From NCBI GenBank assembly GCA_964019415.1, contig OZ025888.1, positions 1,203,383-1,267,382 on the forward strand: a stretch of 64,000 bases of DNA, read 5' to 3'. This DNA comes from Ianthella basta. Its lineage: Eukaryota; Porifera; Demospongiae; Verongiida; Ianthellidae. Positions 49,146 through 61,507 of the stretch are shown one piece after another. A program made the translations under genes and the position numbers. Position 1 is the stretch's first letter; each line of letters starts with the position of its first letter. The notes under the pieces are model-generated. The model had not been told where the DNA came from. It was given only the letters and a program-made list of their open reading frames with translations, and made no database searches.

Positions 49146-49922
49146 ATGTCAATGTAGAACATGCAAAAACATGCCATCACGTCATCAAATCACGTAGCTA
49201 TCCCATAGCCTCTAGTTTGAACCTAAATTAAATTTCCTTTAATGTAACTGGTACTTTACAGATGTTAGCTAGCTAGCTAATAGCAACATTTTAACAGCAA
49301 ACTTTAATAGCATGCATACTACGCGTATTACCATCAATTACTTACATGTATTGTCCTGTAATGAGCAAAATTGCCATGTCATAAATATCTGGGAAGCCCG
49401 TTTGCATGTGCAGCGCTTGTATTAGAAGGCTGGAAGCCAATTCCCCAAAGATAAGAAACGGTAGTCATCATACCAAGTAGCTAAGACACTTTAATCCCAA
49501 AGTCGCCAGTCACTGTGGAAGAACACAATGACTACCCTAGCAGCGCCTGACATGGGGGGAACTGGTATCCTAAAGGGGGGAACCATGGTCCTAAGCGTCA
49601 AACCCAATAGGGGGGAACTCGAATCCTAAGGCGGAACCCATCTCCTAGGAGGCACGTTCCCGGGGGGGAACCGTAATCCTAGGAGACCAGGTCCGCCGGA
49701 ATCCGTATACTAGGATTGGACTTTCGGGGGGAAGTCAAGTAGGGGGGAACTAAAATCCTGTTACTCCGGATCTATAGCCTAAAAATGGCCGTCCGGCTGC
49801 CGGATCAATAGCCACGGGGTATTTCCTAACTATCAAGTACCTTCTTCTTAGCTTACTGCCACAGGCAAGACAGTAAGAGTGACTCCCTTTTTGCTTTGGC
49901 GTTCCTAATCCATCTTGGGATA

Positions 49923-49925
<3 letters not shown>

Positions 49926-49961
<36 letters not shown>

Positions 49962-49983
49962 TGCGTGTGCGTGTGCGTGTGTG
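49926..49983. repeat. (GT)n microsatellite
   Basis: GT array with GC variants at its end. Confidence 0.9.
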
Positions 49984-50083
49984 CTGTATAGCTTATACTT
50001 TTTCTTTTCTGCCCACTGTATTGTCAAGATGTGTCATCTTTCAGCAATGCAACTAACAAGATGTGTCGTCTTTCGGCAGGGGC

Positions 50084-50235
<152 letters not shown>

Positions 50236-50339
50236 GTGTTGTATAGCTTATACTTTTCTTTTCTGCCCACTGTATTGTCAAGATGTTTCGTCTTTCAGCA
50301 ATGCAACTGTCAAGATGTGTCGTCTTTCGGCAGGGGCTT

Positions 50340-50340
<1 letters not shown>

Positions 50341-50426
<86 letters not shown>
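50341..50426. repeat. (GT)n microsatellite
   Basis: GT array of about 43 units. Confidence 0.95.
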
Positions 50427-50427
<1 letters not shown>

Positions 50428-51742
50428 GTGTTTGTGCTTATGTAAAGTGACTTCTAAGGGCTAGTACTGACTAAACCAATGTTTCATGTTGCAGGGGGAT
50501 TGGTGCTACATTGTGGGGCTGAATGTACTCAGCTAGCATTAGTCTATACATTCTGTCAATATGCATGTGTGTGTGTGTGTGTTAGATTGTACGTATACAG
50601 CTGCCAGCTATAGGAGGCATGATCCTTGCTGCAGGGGTTTGGTGCTACATGTGTGGCACTGAATGTACTCAGCAGGCCATGTATCGTCCTGTGTGAGAGG
50701 CTGTGTTTACCAGCTCACTCTGCAAGTGTAGCGAGGCTAACCTCCTTCGTAGCATGCACACAGGACTACTTATAGGAAGCTAATTGCTGCAGGGGTTTGG
50801 TGCCATGTTGTGGCGCTGAATGTGCTCAGCATTAGTGTATATTCTTCGTAATCTCTGTATGGTCCTTGCTGCAGGGGTTTGGTGCTACATGTGTGGTGCT
50901 GAATGTCCTCAGCAGGCCATATATCAACCTGTGTGAGAGGCTGTGTTTACCCGCTCACTGCACAAGTGTGGCTGGGTTAACCGCCTCCATAGCATGCACA
51001 TAGGACTACCTAGGACACTAATTGCTGCAGGGGTTTGGTGCTACATTGTGGCGCTGAATGTGTTCAGCATTAGTGTGTATACATTCTGTCAATATGCATA
51101 TGTGTGTGTGTTTGTGTTGTGAAATGTATAGCTTATACATTTTCTTATCTGCCCACTGTATTGTCAAGAGGTGTCATTTTTTGGCAATGCAACTGTCAAG
51201 ATGTGTCACTTTTTGGCAGGGGCTTTGTGTGTGTATGTGTCCAGTGTTTGGCAGAAGCTGTGTGAGTATGCCAGAAGGGTGACAGATCTGCAGCCAATGG
51301 GTCTGGCATTCGGAAGGTTGAAAACTTGGTTTTTGCTTTGGTTACAAGTCTAGTCATACTTGTGAACCACAAACCACTGGGAAAGTAAGGAACTTGTATA
51401 ATTCTCTGTCAGGTGCTGGCCCACTTTCCAGTGTTTAACACTGGTAGTGCAACTTGTGCTGGTCACCTAGACATTACCAAATGTAGGTGGGGAATTCTAC
51501 AGACAGGAGCACAGGACAGATACTCTGATGCCGTCACTCCAGGCCGTACCCCACCTCTCTCATCTCATGGGTCTTGCAAGCCCATAGATGAGTACCCCTA
51601 CTGCACCGAGGGGGCCATGCGACTGGGGTGATAAGGCTGGTGTCTCCGCAGCCAGCGGTGCCACCAGTCTTGTTGCCACCTGCTGGCTCACCCCATTCAT
51701 GAGGTCCACTTAGCCATGTCTTGGCTGTGGTATTACAAGTTA

Positions 51743-51745
<3 letters not shown>

Positions 51746-51831
<86 letters not shown>
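51746..51831. repeat. (TG)n microsatellite
   Basis: TG array of about 43 units between copies of the 100-bp unit. Confidence 0.95.
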
Positions 51832-51832
<1 letters not shown>

Positions 51833-51900
51833 GTATAGCTTATACTTTTTCTTTCTGCCCACTGTATTGTCGAGATGTGTCGTCTTTCGGCAGGGGCTCC

Positions 51901-52780
51901 GTGTGTTGTGCATCTGTGTGTCGTTGGGTGTTGTGTGCTGTAAATTGTATTGTGGTTCTGTTTACTGTATTGTCAAGATGTGCCATCTTTCAGCAATGCT
52001 ACTGTCCAGATGTGTCTGAATTGACTGGGGCTGTGTGGACAGTTGGGAGAACACAATCTCTTGCGACCCTTCCATGATGCTCTGGAATAGTCTCTGGCTT
52101 ATTCTCATAGTGTGATGTATACGTCACTGACATTTCGATCCAAAATGCTGTTTGTTTGCAATCAGTCAGCAGTTGGATATACTTTATTCATCAGTGTGAG
52201 CATCATGTCAAATTTCTGACAGTGTGAGAACTACAGACAGCCACTGTTACATAGCTGTTCTGCCCTAATTGAGGGTTCATCAGTGCAGTTGGATGAGACA
52301 GATATACAGAAGCGCAAAAGGCATGGTGACACACTATGGCCTGTTGGAATACTCGGGCCAGGTGCACACATTGACATAATTATGGGCATGGAGGCACACA
52401 TGAATGGTCCAGCGTTAAACACACACACATGCAGGCAGCCTGGCACAAACAGAAACATACAAGCAAACTTATAGCATTCTCTCAGAAATATAGCTTTAAA
52501 ACTGTGCACTGGGCTATTAACTTTATGAGTAGTAGCTAGTGGGATGGCTGGGTGTGGAGCGGATGTCACCCTCCTGTGTAAAGTGCAGTAGCTGAACACG
52601 GGGAGAGTACATGGCACGGCTTGGTGTAATGCATGCAAACACCATGCACTGGTATTTACCTTCAAAGAAGATGTACTGCTGTGTTTGCAGCCTCAAGGAG
52701 GGTTTATAAGGAAGGGAGAAGGGTTCTATACCCTTTAAGAACAGCTTAGAGACAATACTGAGCAGACTCGCCTTCGACGG
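51901..52780. other. Intergenic, no gene seen
   Basis: Mixed sequence with no open frame resembling a protein. Confidence 0.5.
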
Positions 52781-52789
52781 AGTCACTTC

Positions 52790-53220
52790 TAATATGTAGC
52801 TATATCACTCGCACTGACATCGATTCGTGTGCACCCGCAATTGTCCAAGTTAATAGTGTCCTCGGCTCCGCGCTAAGTGGAGACAGAGATGGTTTGACTT
52901 TGGGCCTCCGGCTCGCTTCCTTGTTGGCTGGTTGCCTTTGCTTGCACAAAATTAGCTTCGTGACACGGCATGGGTGCAAGTGCTACGTACTTTTTCCGGC
53001 AGGTCCCCGTCGCTTCGTGCTGTCTGTGGTTCGCGATCAGAAAGCCTAGACCCGTCTCCATCCATCGTTTCACCCGTAGACCATTAATATCCTTGGCCTT
53101 TACCACAGCCGAGTGCCACGTATATGTCGTTGAGACGGGATCCACGGCACTCCGTACCATCCAGAATACGGAAAGACCGTAATATCACTGACGGTATCTT
53201 TACCAAAAGACGGATACTCG
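52790..53220 (+). promoter_or_regulatory. CpG-rich region directly upstream of gene C
   Basis: Richer in CpG than its surroundings and unrelated to the sequence upstream of gene B. Homology to the B locus begins only at GGACAACA (about 53220), eight bases before the ATG. This region must therefore supply the promoter and 5' UTR of gene C if C is expressed. Confidence 0.4.
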
Positions 53221-53227
53221 GACAACA

Positions 53228-56200
53228 ATGAAGAGACGGATCTCAGGCCTGTATTGGATTGCCGTTGTACTCCTTGCTGGACAAGTGGCCTTTACCGAAG
53301 CTCAATGTAAGCAATCAGCTGAACTGCATGAAGCTTAGACAAGAAACATATTTCCGTTGGATAGGCTGACGTAGGTAACAAAATAGTTTGTCTAAAGTTC
53401 TAGCAAAACAGCTCTGCTGAACTTGCTTTACACAGATATTTTCCCTTGTACAAAATGTGTACAGGTTCCTCCTCCAGTGTCAACGTACATTATGACAGTG
53501 TTTTGGTCCTGGTATGTGAGGGCACTGCTCCAGTAAGGTGGTCTAGCCATACTACTGTTAGCAGTCAGAGGGAGGTGATCACCACCCCACCCAATAATGC
53601 TGGAGAGCAGAGGTCCTGGCTGATATACAGAAATGCAACAAACTCAGACTCTAGAATCACATGTTATACAGGAGGTGGAAGCTGCAGCTATTCAGTAACT
53701 GTCTTTGGTATGTACTGAGAATCATACATAATTATACAAGGATTAGTACACATTACAACATGGCACAGTATTTTTATCTGCCAATCAGCTGTCATCATGC
53801 AGTGTACTGTATATATAGATAATTGCTATAATAATACTCAAAATCTCTACAGTTTTCGGCATGCATGCGTATTATAATGACTGCAAATGAAGAGTGGCCT
53901 TCTGCATAACAGTGCACTGGGCTTAATTTAATGCTCTGTGCAAAATTTCAAACAGTCATGCAGTGTTCAAATTCTAAAAATATTTGGACTTACATCATTG
54001 ACTTACGTTGTATTTATTGTGTTTCTGCATGCCTGTTCCTTAGCCCTTCCTTCAAACGTGCGCATCACTGACTCAGGGCTCACTGCAAATACAGTAGAGC
54101 TTAACAGTTCTACCACTCTGTATTGTTCTGCTACTGGCACTGCCCCCCTTCAATACCAGTGGTACCACAATGGGACCACCATACCTGGTGCCTCCTCTAC
54201 TACCTACATGGTGACTTCTGCTCAGTTCAGCAGTGCAGGGGTGTACACTTGTGAGGTGTCCAACTGGGCAGGGAGGAGCAATGAAACATACCCACTGAGA
54301 GTGCAAGGTACAGACGTGTACAGACATTGTATAACCAGATGCCGCATCATGAGCTCATCCATGCCAGAATGATTAATATGGTAGCTATCAGTAATCAGAA
54401 TCATAATAATTATAGACAATTCTTTTATTCTTCTCATACAGTTGTTCCCACTATTTCCAGTTTGTCCTCATCGGCTCCAGGCAATAAGATCATCCTTCCC
54501 AGAACAGGGTCTACCTCAGTTACCATTGCCTGCACAGCCAGTGGAGATGATAGCTTTGTCAGATTTCAGTGGACACTAAATGGTGGTACTGTGTCTGGTA
54601 GTGCTACTGCCACCAACAGTGGGAACCAGGTAATAGGACAGTTGTACATCTATCCTGTCAGAACTGCCCACGGAGGTACCTACAGGTGCTCCACTAGCAA
54701 TAATGTTGGGAGTGATACTCAAGAGCTGAGTTTAGCAGTTGTAGGTAAGCTGGGTGGCATTGAGTGGTATGGCTTGTGTACTTGTTACTTCACATTCATG
54801 TATGAGTACAGGCCAAGGCATACAGGGACTGCTAATCAATTCTGTACAGTACTAGAGCTTGTATTAACATTGCATTAAAGTGAAAATCAACATTGCACCA
54901 ATAATAATATAGTATAATAAAATAATAATAACATTGTAGAGGCTCATTGTTGCGCTGATAATACACTGCATGATCGCGAGATTCTTGAGCAAGACACAAT
55001 TATCAGTTGTGTCTTGCTCAAGAATCTCGTGTCAGTGTAGTATAATAAATATTAATGGTTCTCACATATTTGTACATGTCTGTTCTAAAGTACAGAAAAT
55101 GCACACTGCCAATTTACTGAGTGTTTCTGGCTGTACCCTTTAATGTAAATTTGCATGTCACTAGAAAAAATAATGAACAATCAGTTATGTGTGAAGTGCC
55201 TACTGGCTCAATATGCTGCTAATTTCTGCATCCATGCAGATCCTCCAACTGTTGCTGCTATCACAGTGAATGGAGCTGCAGTCTTTGAAGCAGTTGTTTA
55301 TGCGCTAAGTGGTACAATGAGTGAATTTGCCTGCATTGTGAGTGGTACTTCACCTCTCAGTACTACTTGGGAACTACAAACTACAAGAGGAGTCAACAGC
55401 AGAGCTGGCACAGAATTTAACAGTATCCTTACACAGGCTGATGAAGGGAATTACACTTGTACAGTAGGCAATACTGATGAAGGACTCAGTGACAGTGCTA
55501 CTGTGATAATAAAAGTGTATGGTGAGCAAATCCTTGATTTCTAGCATAATGCCACTTCATTCTTGCATGCCAAATGGTATACATAGGTCTGATAACTAGA
55601 TATTTAAACTGTGCTTTCTGCTCTCACAGATGCCATCAATTTGACATCTGATGCCATGACAACACTGGAGCACAAAGAGAATGATGAAGTCACTTTGAGA
55701 TGTTCGTTCTTTATAGACCAAGATGACCCATTTCTTCCTCCTCTACCTGTGACATGGACTGGTCCTATAATTATCAGCACAATTAACAATGCCACTCAAA
55801 CTACCCAGAACAATTACGAGAGCACCTTGACTTTCACAGCCAGCAGACAGCTCCATGGCCAGTTTACCTGCTCTGTGAATGATACTAGAGTTGGCATTCT
55901 CGAAGCACTGTTTAATTTAACAGTTTATTGTGAGTATCCCATTTATGCAAGCACAAAATTTCAAGGTGGTGGATAAATGAATTTTATTGCTTACATCCTG
56001 CAGATCCACCAACGCATATTATATTGCAATCAGATTCTACCTTGGTCAACAATGGTTCCTCCACAAACTTTACCTGCACTGGCGAAGGCCGACCAACCCC
56101 AGAGTTCAACATCACCAGGGCTCTTCCTGATGGGACAGTCAGCACTACATCTGGGGCCACTTTTGTGCTACAGCCATCCTCCAAGGAGGAGCTGGGGTTG

Positions 56201-59200
56201 AATTTGTTGACCTGCTCTGCTACCAACTCAGAATATAGTACCCCTGTACCTTCATCAACCCTCTATATCACTATCAGGGGTGAGTGAACACAAAAGGGTT
56301 TAATATGTGGCATCCTCATGTATGGTATAAACCTTAATATATGCCTGATACTGTGTGTACCACACTGAAATTCACTCTTGTGCACAGGTGCTCCTGAAGA
56401 GGTAAACTCCAGTTCAATTCAAGTGATCAACAGATCATTCACAAGTGTGTCAGTGCAGTGGACCCAGCCACAGGACAACTTTGATGCAATTCAGTATTAT
56501 CAGATTCGGCTAGGAGAGTGTCAGACAAGTAACCACTCTGGCAGTCCATGTCAGCTTGTCCGCAACCAGCAGTCCTATTCAATATATCACACTCTGAGCA
56601 GTCTCAGCCCATTCACAACCTATACATTGGAGATAGCAGCATACAATGGAGTTGGTCTTGGACCGTACTCCAATGCTGTTGTAATACAGACAGTTCAACA
56701 AGGTTAGCTGTAAAACCATGATTTGGCACTGAGCACCCGCACACTTCTCAGTTTTCATAATACCCAGTAAGCAGTTTCATTTGGGTATGACAACACATCA
56801 GTGAGTTAGTATAATGGGGTTGTTGAAAGTGTCTTAGGAATTACTTTCAATACATATGCTGACCAGCTGTTACCAAGAGATACTGAGCAACATTATCATC
56901 TGGTTAAGCTACTCTTTCTGTCAGCATATGGGTGGTTTCTATTTGAAGGCACTGAACCAACCCTACATCTCTCTTTCCTGGCAACTAAGGCCATGTACGT
57001 CTGGCACGCCATCCTTTATTTGCCTAAACTGTGCATTACCATGAGAAGGAAAGAATCTGGTATAACATTGTGGTTTGGATTTGACTTACTCATAGAATTA
57101 AGTCTGGCTTCAGGCTATTCACGAATTTGCCATACACAGAAATATCACTACCTAAATTACAACAATCCCCACCATCCCTACATTATAGGCCGCACTACGT
57201 ATATACCTATTTGTTCTGTCTGATTAATAATATATTGTGTTTTAAAACTGCAAATCAAAAATAGGCTGGAATGCAATTTCACCTTCTTTTTTATACTTGT
57301 AAACTTCTCATTCAGATGAAGCCATCATAAAGAACTTTGCTGCCAATCCTCAAGGAGACACTACTTTACTCCTCCAATGGCATGCTGATATGAACATTAC
57401 ACAGAATAGCACTGAGTTCAGTTACTTCCTCTTGACTCGTCAGCGCCAAGGATCTGTTGATGAAGAGAATATCAACCTCTCTATAAGAGAGGCACTTTGT
57501 CCCAGCAGCACAATGCTGACAGTGTTCTGCTATGAGTGGGATGAATTTGCAGCTGGTGCAGTCTATTCTGTATGGATTGAGATGGTGTACTCCTATCCAG
57601 CCACTGGAGGAAGAGTGACTCTTACAGTGACCATCCCAACAGGTGCTCATAATATTTTTTTTGCACATGTGATTGCTGATTAGTTATGCAGATTGACATG
57701 TGCATGCATTAGCTTTGGTCTAATGTCTACATTGAGTGCACCATAGTCACTCCATTAATGATTGGAATTGCCAGCTGACACATGCACAATATTGCACTTT
57801 CTTTGGGTCTCTTTCTTTCTGTATTTGTACAGTTGCAGGTGATGCATCCCTTCTGGTTAGCATTGTTGCTGGAGGTGCTGCAGGTGGGTTTGTGACAGTG
57901 CTGCTGGTAGTGGTGGTCCTGGTTACACTCATTCTGGTAGTGCTTGGATGCAGAAGGAGGAAGAGGAAGGGGTAAGCTGACACAATGGGATGTACACACT
58001 GTGTATTTTCCACTGCTACAGTATAGTACCTGTGTACTGCACAGGTACTATAGATATTACAGGTACTATAGATACATAAGAATGCCAATGGCCATGTAAC
58101 AGTTACTGTATGATGGTTAACTATGTTTGAACTGTCATGGACATGCATGCAAACCTAAGTACTACATACTTGATACATTCTAATGTAGCACTGAAATTCA
58201 AAAGTGAGTATCTACGTTTATTTGCCATTGCTAGGTGGTTGCTATGTTTATTGAGTGACTATAAAAGTGCTACTTGCAGTGAGAGGTGACAATTTGTTAT
58301 CAGACAGTGATTATATCTTATTGGAGAGCGATTATATCTTATAGGAGAGCGATTATATCTTATTGGAGAGCAAGAATATCTAATCGGGTTCACGAAAATA
58401 TCTAATCGGGTTCACTGTGATTCAATCAATAGCAACAACACTTCACATGCAAGTGCTTGCATTCAGATGAAACACAAGAACAGTTCACTGAAGCATTCAG
58501 TAACTCGTACACTACCCAACTATTAATATGGTTGGGTTTTGAATATCTATGGTGCCCCTGTAGTTTCAGTCACGGAAAAGGGCGCAAAAAGCTTCATCCT
58601 AATGGAATAACTGTGCAAACTGATTACTGCCGTTCTACTGTACTGCAGCTGTCGAAATTTGTGCGTCGATGGTGGCCGATTCTTCCGCACGAGAGGACCC
58701 GGTCGCGGCGGGAAAAAATCTCAAGTAGCTAGCTAGCTACCGAATGAACAGAGACTCAGATTACGGTCAGTTCGTTGCAGCTGATCACCGATCCACCGTC
58801 CTGTCCCGCCATCAGATTCCTCTGAGCTAGCTTGGCTCCCTCCACCTCCAATGCCGTCGGGCTAACCTTCCGCCGATGCACGATTCACCAGCCAAGTCTT
58901 GTTTGCGCCTCCGCTCGCGTTGCAGGAACGGGGCAAGAAGTCTCCTCCGTAGAGGAAGAGGTTTCCGAAGGTGTAGCGTACCGACGTTTCTGCCTGACTT
59001 GCTTGGCTCCTCGCTAGTTAGCTCTCCTAAAGAATGAAAATGCATTGAATTCGCTCGCGCTCCCCTAATGCTTTCCTTATTTGGTAAGAAACCAATTAAC
59101 ATTCACCCACGCTTCCCTTTGTTCGGCAAATGAATCACTTATAACACCTCCTTTTCTGGATGCCGCTGATTTATAAGCACTCCCCCCTTGGGCGCTTTGC

Positions 59201-60315
59201 GCCTTCGGGCCTTGTGCTTATAAATCAGCGACATCCCTCAAGGAGGTGTTATAACTAATACATATAGTCTGTGTGCAATGCTATTCTATTTTATAAATTA
59301 GCTAGTTATGGAGAAATGATTCTCCCTCTTTCATACTCATCCCTCCAGAGGTAGACAGCCCAAAGGAAGTACAGAGATAACTGGTGTTACATTGGGGAAG
59401 ATTAACTATATTGGTGAGGAGGAAGGAAACATCATAAAATCGTCTGGAACAATTGCCAGTGGGAGTGCTTATGAACCTCTACAAGTGGACAAAGTTGCTA
59501 ATCACAGTTATTCTCAGTACAGTTTTGGGCAAGCAACTGAGGGACGCCACAGCCATACTGCTGCACCCTATGAACCTCTGCAAGTGGACCAGGTTGCTCA
59601 CCACAGCTACTCCAAGTGCACCTTTGGGAAAGAGACTGAAGGAGAGCAGGATAGTGGGTATGCTCTTTTGGACATTACCAAACAGCCCAACACAGTGACG
59701 AAGGCAGGGCAAACACCTGGGGAGAAGAATGGATCTGACAACAGCCAGGGTATGCATGATCATGAGTATGCTGTGGGGAAAGCAGAACTGCCTGAGAGTA
59801 AGAAGGGGCAAGGAGCTGCAACAGGTGGCAAATCCACTGGATATGTTAACATTGGTTTTGCATTGGGTGAAGGCAGCCACAAAGTTGTTTCCAAAGGTAA
59901 GAAGGAGAAGCAAGTCACCAAAAAGGTCTTGAAAGGAAAGTCACAGGAACTCCCACCCACAATGGCCAAGCCGAACAAGCCAAAAATACAGCCAGGAAGC
60001 AAGCCAGCTGCTGCGGCTAAGGTTAATGGACCTGTCCCTCCTCCGCCACCTGCGATTGGTCCTGCTCAAGCACCCCCTCAGTCAGTAGCAAAGCCTCCAC
60101 CTAAAGCAACTGCACAGGACAGCAAGAAAATTGAATCTTCAAAACCAACAGCAGAAGATAAAAGTGTAAAGAAGCCTATCCTCCCAAAACAAGTGACTGC
60201 ATCCGCTGCTCCTCCACTGGTCGCCAAGAAAACAACTGCACAGGGTGGAGGGTCTCCTTCTACAGGCAAATTGTCAGTGGCTGAGCTTGCCAAGCGATTG
60301 GAGAAGAAAATGTAG
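53228..60315 (+). CDS. Receptor gene C: 6 Ig + 2 FN3 + TM + tail (copy of B)
   Basis: Eleven exons total 3495 nt (1164 aa): 53228-53306, 53465-53707, 54044-54307, 54442-54744, 55240-55521, 55630-55929, 56004-56279, 56388-56702, 57316-57642, 57833-57971, 59349-60315. All splice sites and phases match gene B and no stop interrupts the frame. Signal peptide MKRRISGLYWIAVVLLAGQ. The Ig3 exon differs from B at about 16 of 80 residues while Ig1 differs at one; the first FN3 exon carries SYSIYHTLSSLS as in gene D, not the B version. In the tail SAYEPL, SGYALL and TGYVNI remain but the HEYAVL motif of B is lost by a short in-frame deletion. Last intron enlarged by a 1-kb insert. Likely a functional receptor with an altered ligand surface. 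Confidence 0.88.
54442..54744 (+). CDS. Gene C exon 4: Ig3, divergence hotspot
   Basis: Encodes IACTASGDDSFVRFQWTLNG ... GQLYIYPVRTAHGGTYRC. Compared with gene B, changes include S to A, V to D, S to F, S to R, P to S, V to Y, S to Y, T to R, R to G and I to T plus a one-codon deletion. The segment PVRTAHGGTYRC is closer to gene A exon 14 (SPVRPTHGGTYRC) than to B. Confidence 0.8.
54977..55029. repeat. Perfect hairpin in gene C intron 4
   Basis: 23-bp arms (CGAGATTCTTGAGCAAGACA...) around TTATCAG, the counterpart of 32135-32179. Confidence 0.8.
58218..59262. mobile_element. About 1-kb insert in last intron of gene C
   Basis: Absent from gene B, where TCTACG joins ATATAGTC directly. The left part has tandem 21-bp units (GATTATATCTTATTGGAGAG) and repeats of ATATCTAATCGGGTTCAC, the middle is CpG-rich, and the right end is a long hairpin (59139-59254). 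No transposase and no clear target duplication, so the class is open. Confidence 0.65.
59139..59254. repeat. Large hairpin closing on a GGGCGCTTTGCGCC loop
   Basis: Arms TTATAACACCTCCTT and GCTGATTTATAAGCAC pair with GTGCTTATAAATCAGC and AAGGAGGTGTTATAA. The loop is itself palindromic (GGGCGCTTTGCGCC), like the GGGCGAAGCCC centre of the element at 42788-42922. Confidence 0.8.
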
Positions 60316-61507
60316 TGAAAGAAAGGGCTTTCTTTGTTTCTATAACATGAATAGCAGTGTGCCTCTTTGTTCTCTTAATATTTTTACTAGAATTTCATAT
60401 TAGGTTAGTCCTTATATGCAGTACAGGTCTGTACAGCTTTAGCATGCATATGGTTTGTGTCAGTTGTTATTATACAGTTATTTACCTCAGGGTGTGATCT
60501 TACAATATATTAGACATGATACTTAACCTGCAGTATAAAGAAGGCCTTCAAGGACTTTATATAAATGATCATGTATTAGGCATATGCTGCCTCTATACAT
60601 GTACCTATTTCATAAAAGTGCCTGATACAGTGCATACAGTGACAGTTACTACGTATTATCATGAAAACGTCCAAGCACATAGCAGGCTTATACACACATG
60701 GCTATAGCTACGTATTACAGATGATACAGGTTCACTTGCATGGCCTGGCTGCAACAGAGCATACAACAGCAATGGTGGGCTTGATTGTATGTTTCACTAA
60801 CTCATTTATGCATTATAATATATATTTTATATTAATCAACATGCACTCCTGAAACTCCCTTTTTAAGCAAATCTCCTTTCTGAAAAATCAGTATTTTGTG
60901 AACTACTCCTGCTAACGTCCCTATATAGGCCTACTGAAGAGCTCCACTGTATTGTATTGTGTGTATGAGTGTGTATGATGATTGTGTGTGTATAAGTGCT
61001 TCGGTATGCGTGTGCATGTTTCTGTGCAAGTGTGTAAGTTTGTGTGAGAGTGTTTCTGTGTATATACGCACGAGTGCTTGTGCTTCTGTACTGTGTGTAG
61101 TAACTGTCATACTGTAATTCCTCGCTATTGTGTCAGAGCACTGTAAGGAGTGCTCATGCATGGTTATGCAGTTTACCTAGTTCTAGAACAATAACAAGCA
61201 GTCGAGTTAAAATGACAAAATTTAATATAATTATTCCGTACCACTTCTGTGCACAAACACTCTCACTGTCTCCATCATGTGTATATACACTGCCATATTG
61301 CATGCCCATACACATTAATAAAAATTAACTAATTTGTTATTAGGATTACAGAGAAGTATGAATAGTCATAGGCTCATGTTAGGAGGGCTTCAAACGAGAT
61401 TGTTTTCTTTTCTTGTTTACAAGAACGAGATTGTTTTTCTTCTTGTTCTATCTTCAAATGAGATCTGTTTTGGTGAAGCACAGATGATGTATTATCATGT
61501 ATGTATT

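Larger units (their letters stand above)
45139..49765. mobile_element. Ginger-like DNA transposon, decayed, 4.6 kb
   Basis: The outer ends are inverted repeats: TGTAACAGGATATCAGTTCC on the left and AGTAACAGGATTTTAGTTCC on the right complement. Both are flanked by CCGG (45135-45138 and 49766-49769), the target duplication typical of Ginger transposons. Subterminal zones (45139-45285 and 49550-49765) hold several copies of a TAGGATTxxAGTTCCCCC unit in opposite orientation. Near the right end a GPY/F-like fragment remains (48897-49145). Ginger elements are cut-and-paste transposons with a retrovirus-like integrase, so TIRs, CCGG and GPY/F agree. The rest of the integrase is not recognisable; the interior has taken later insertions. 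Confidence 0.65.

Noticed and set aside
51413-51631. 72-codon frame as a small gene
   Set aside because: No recognisable domain, no homologous context and typical chance length.
52873-53160. 95-codon minus-strand frame in the CpG-rich region before gene C
   Set aside because: No domain and no splice context; openness is explained by high GC.
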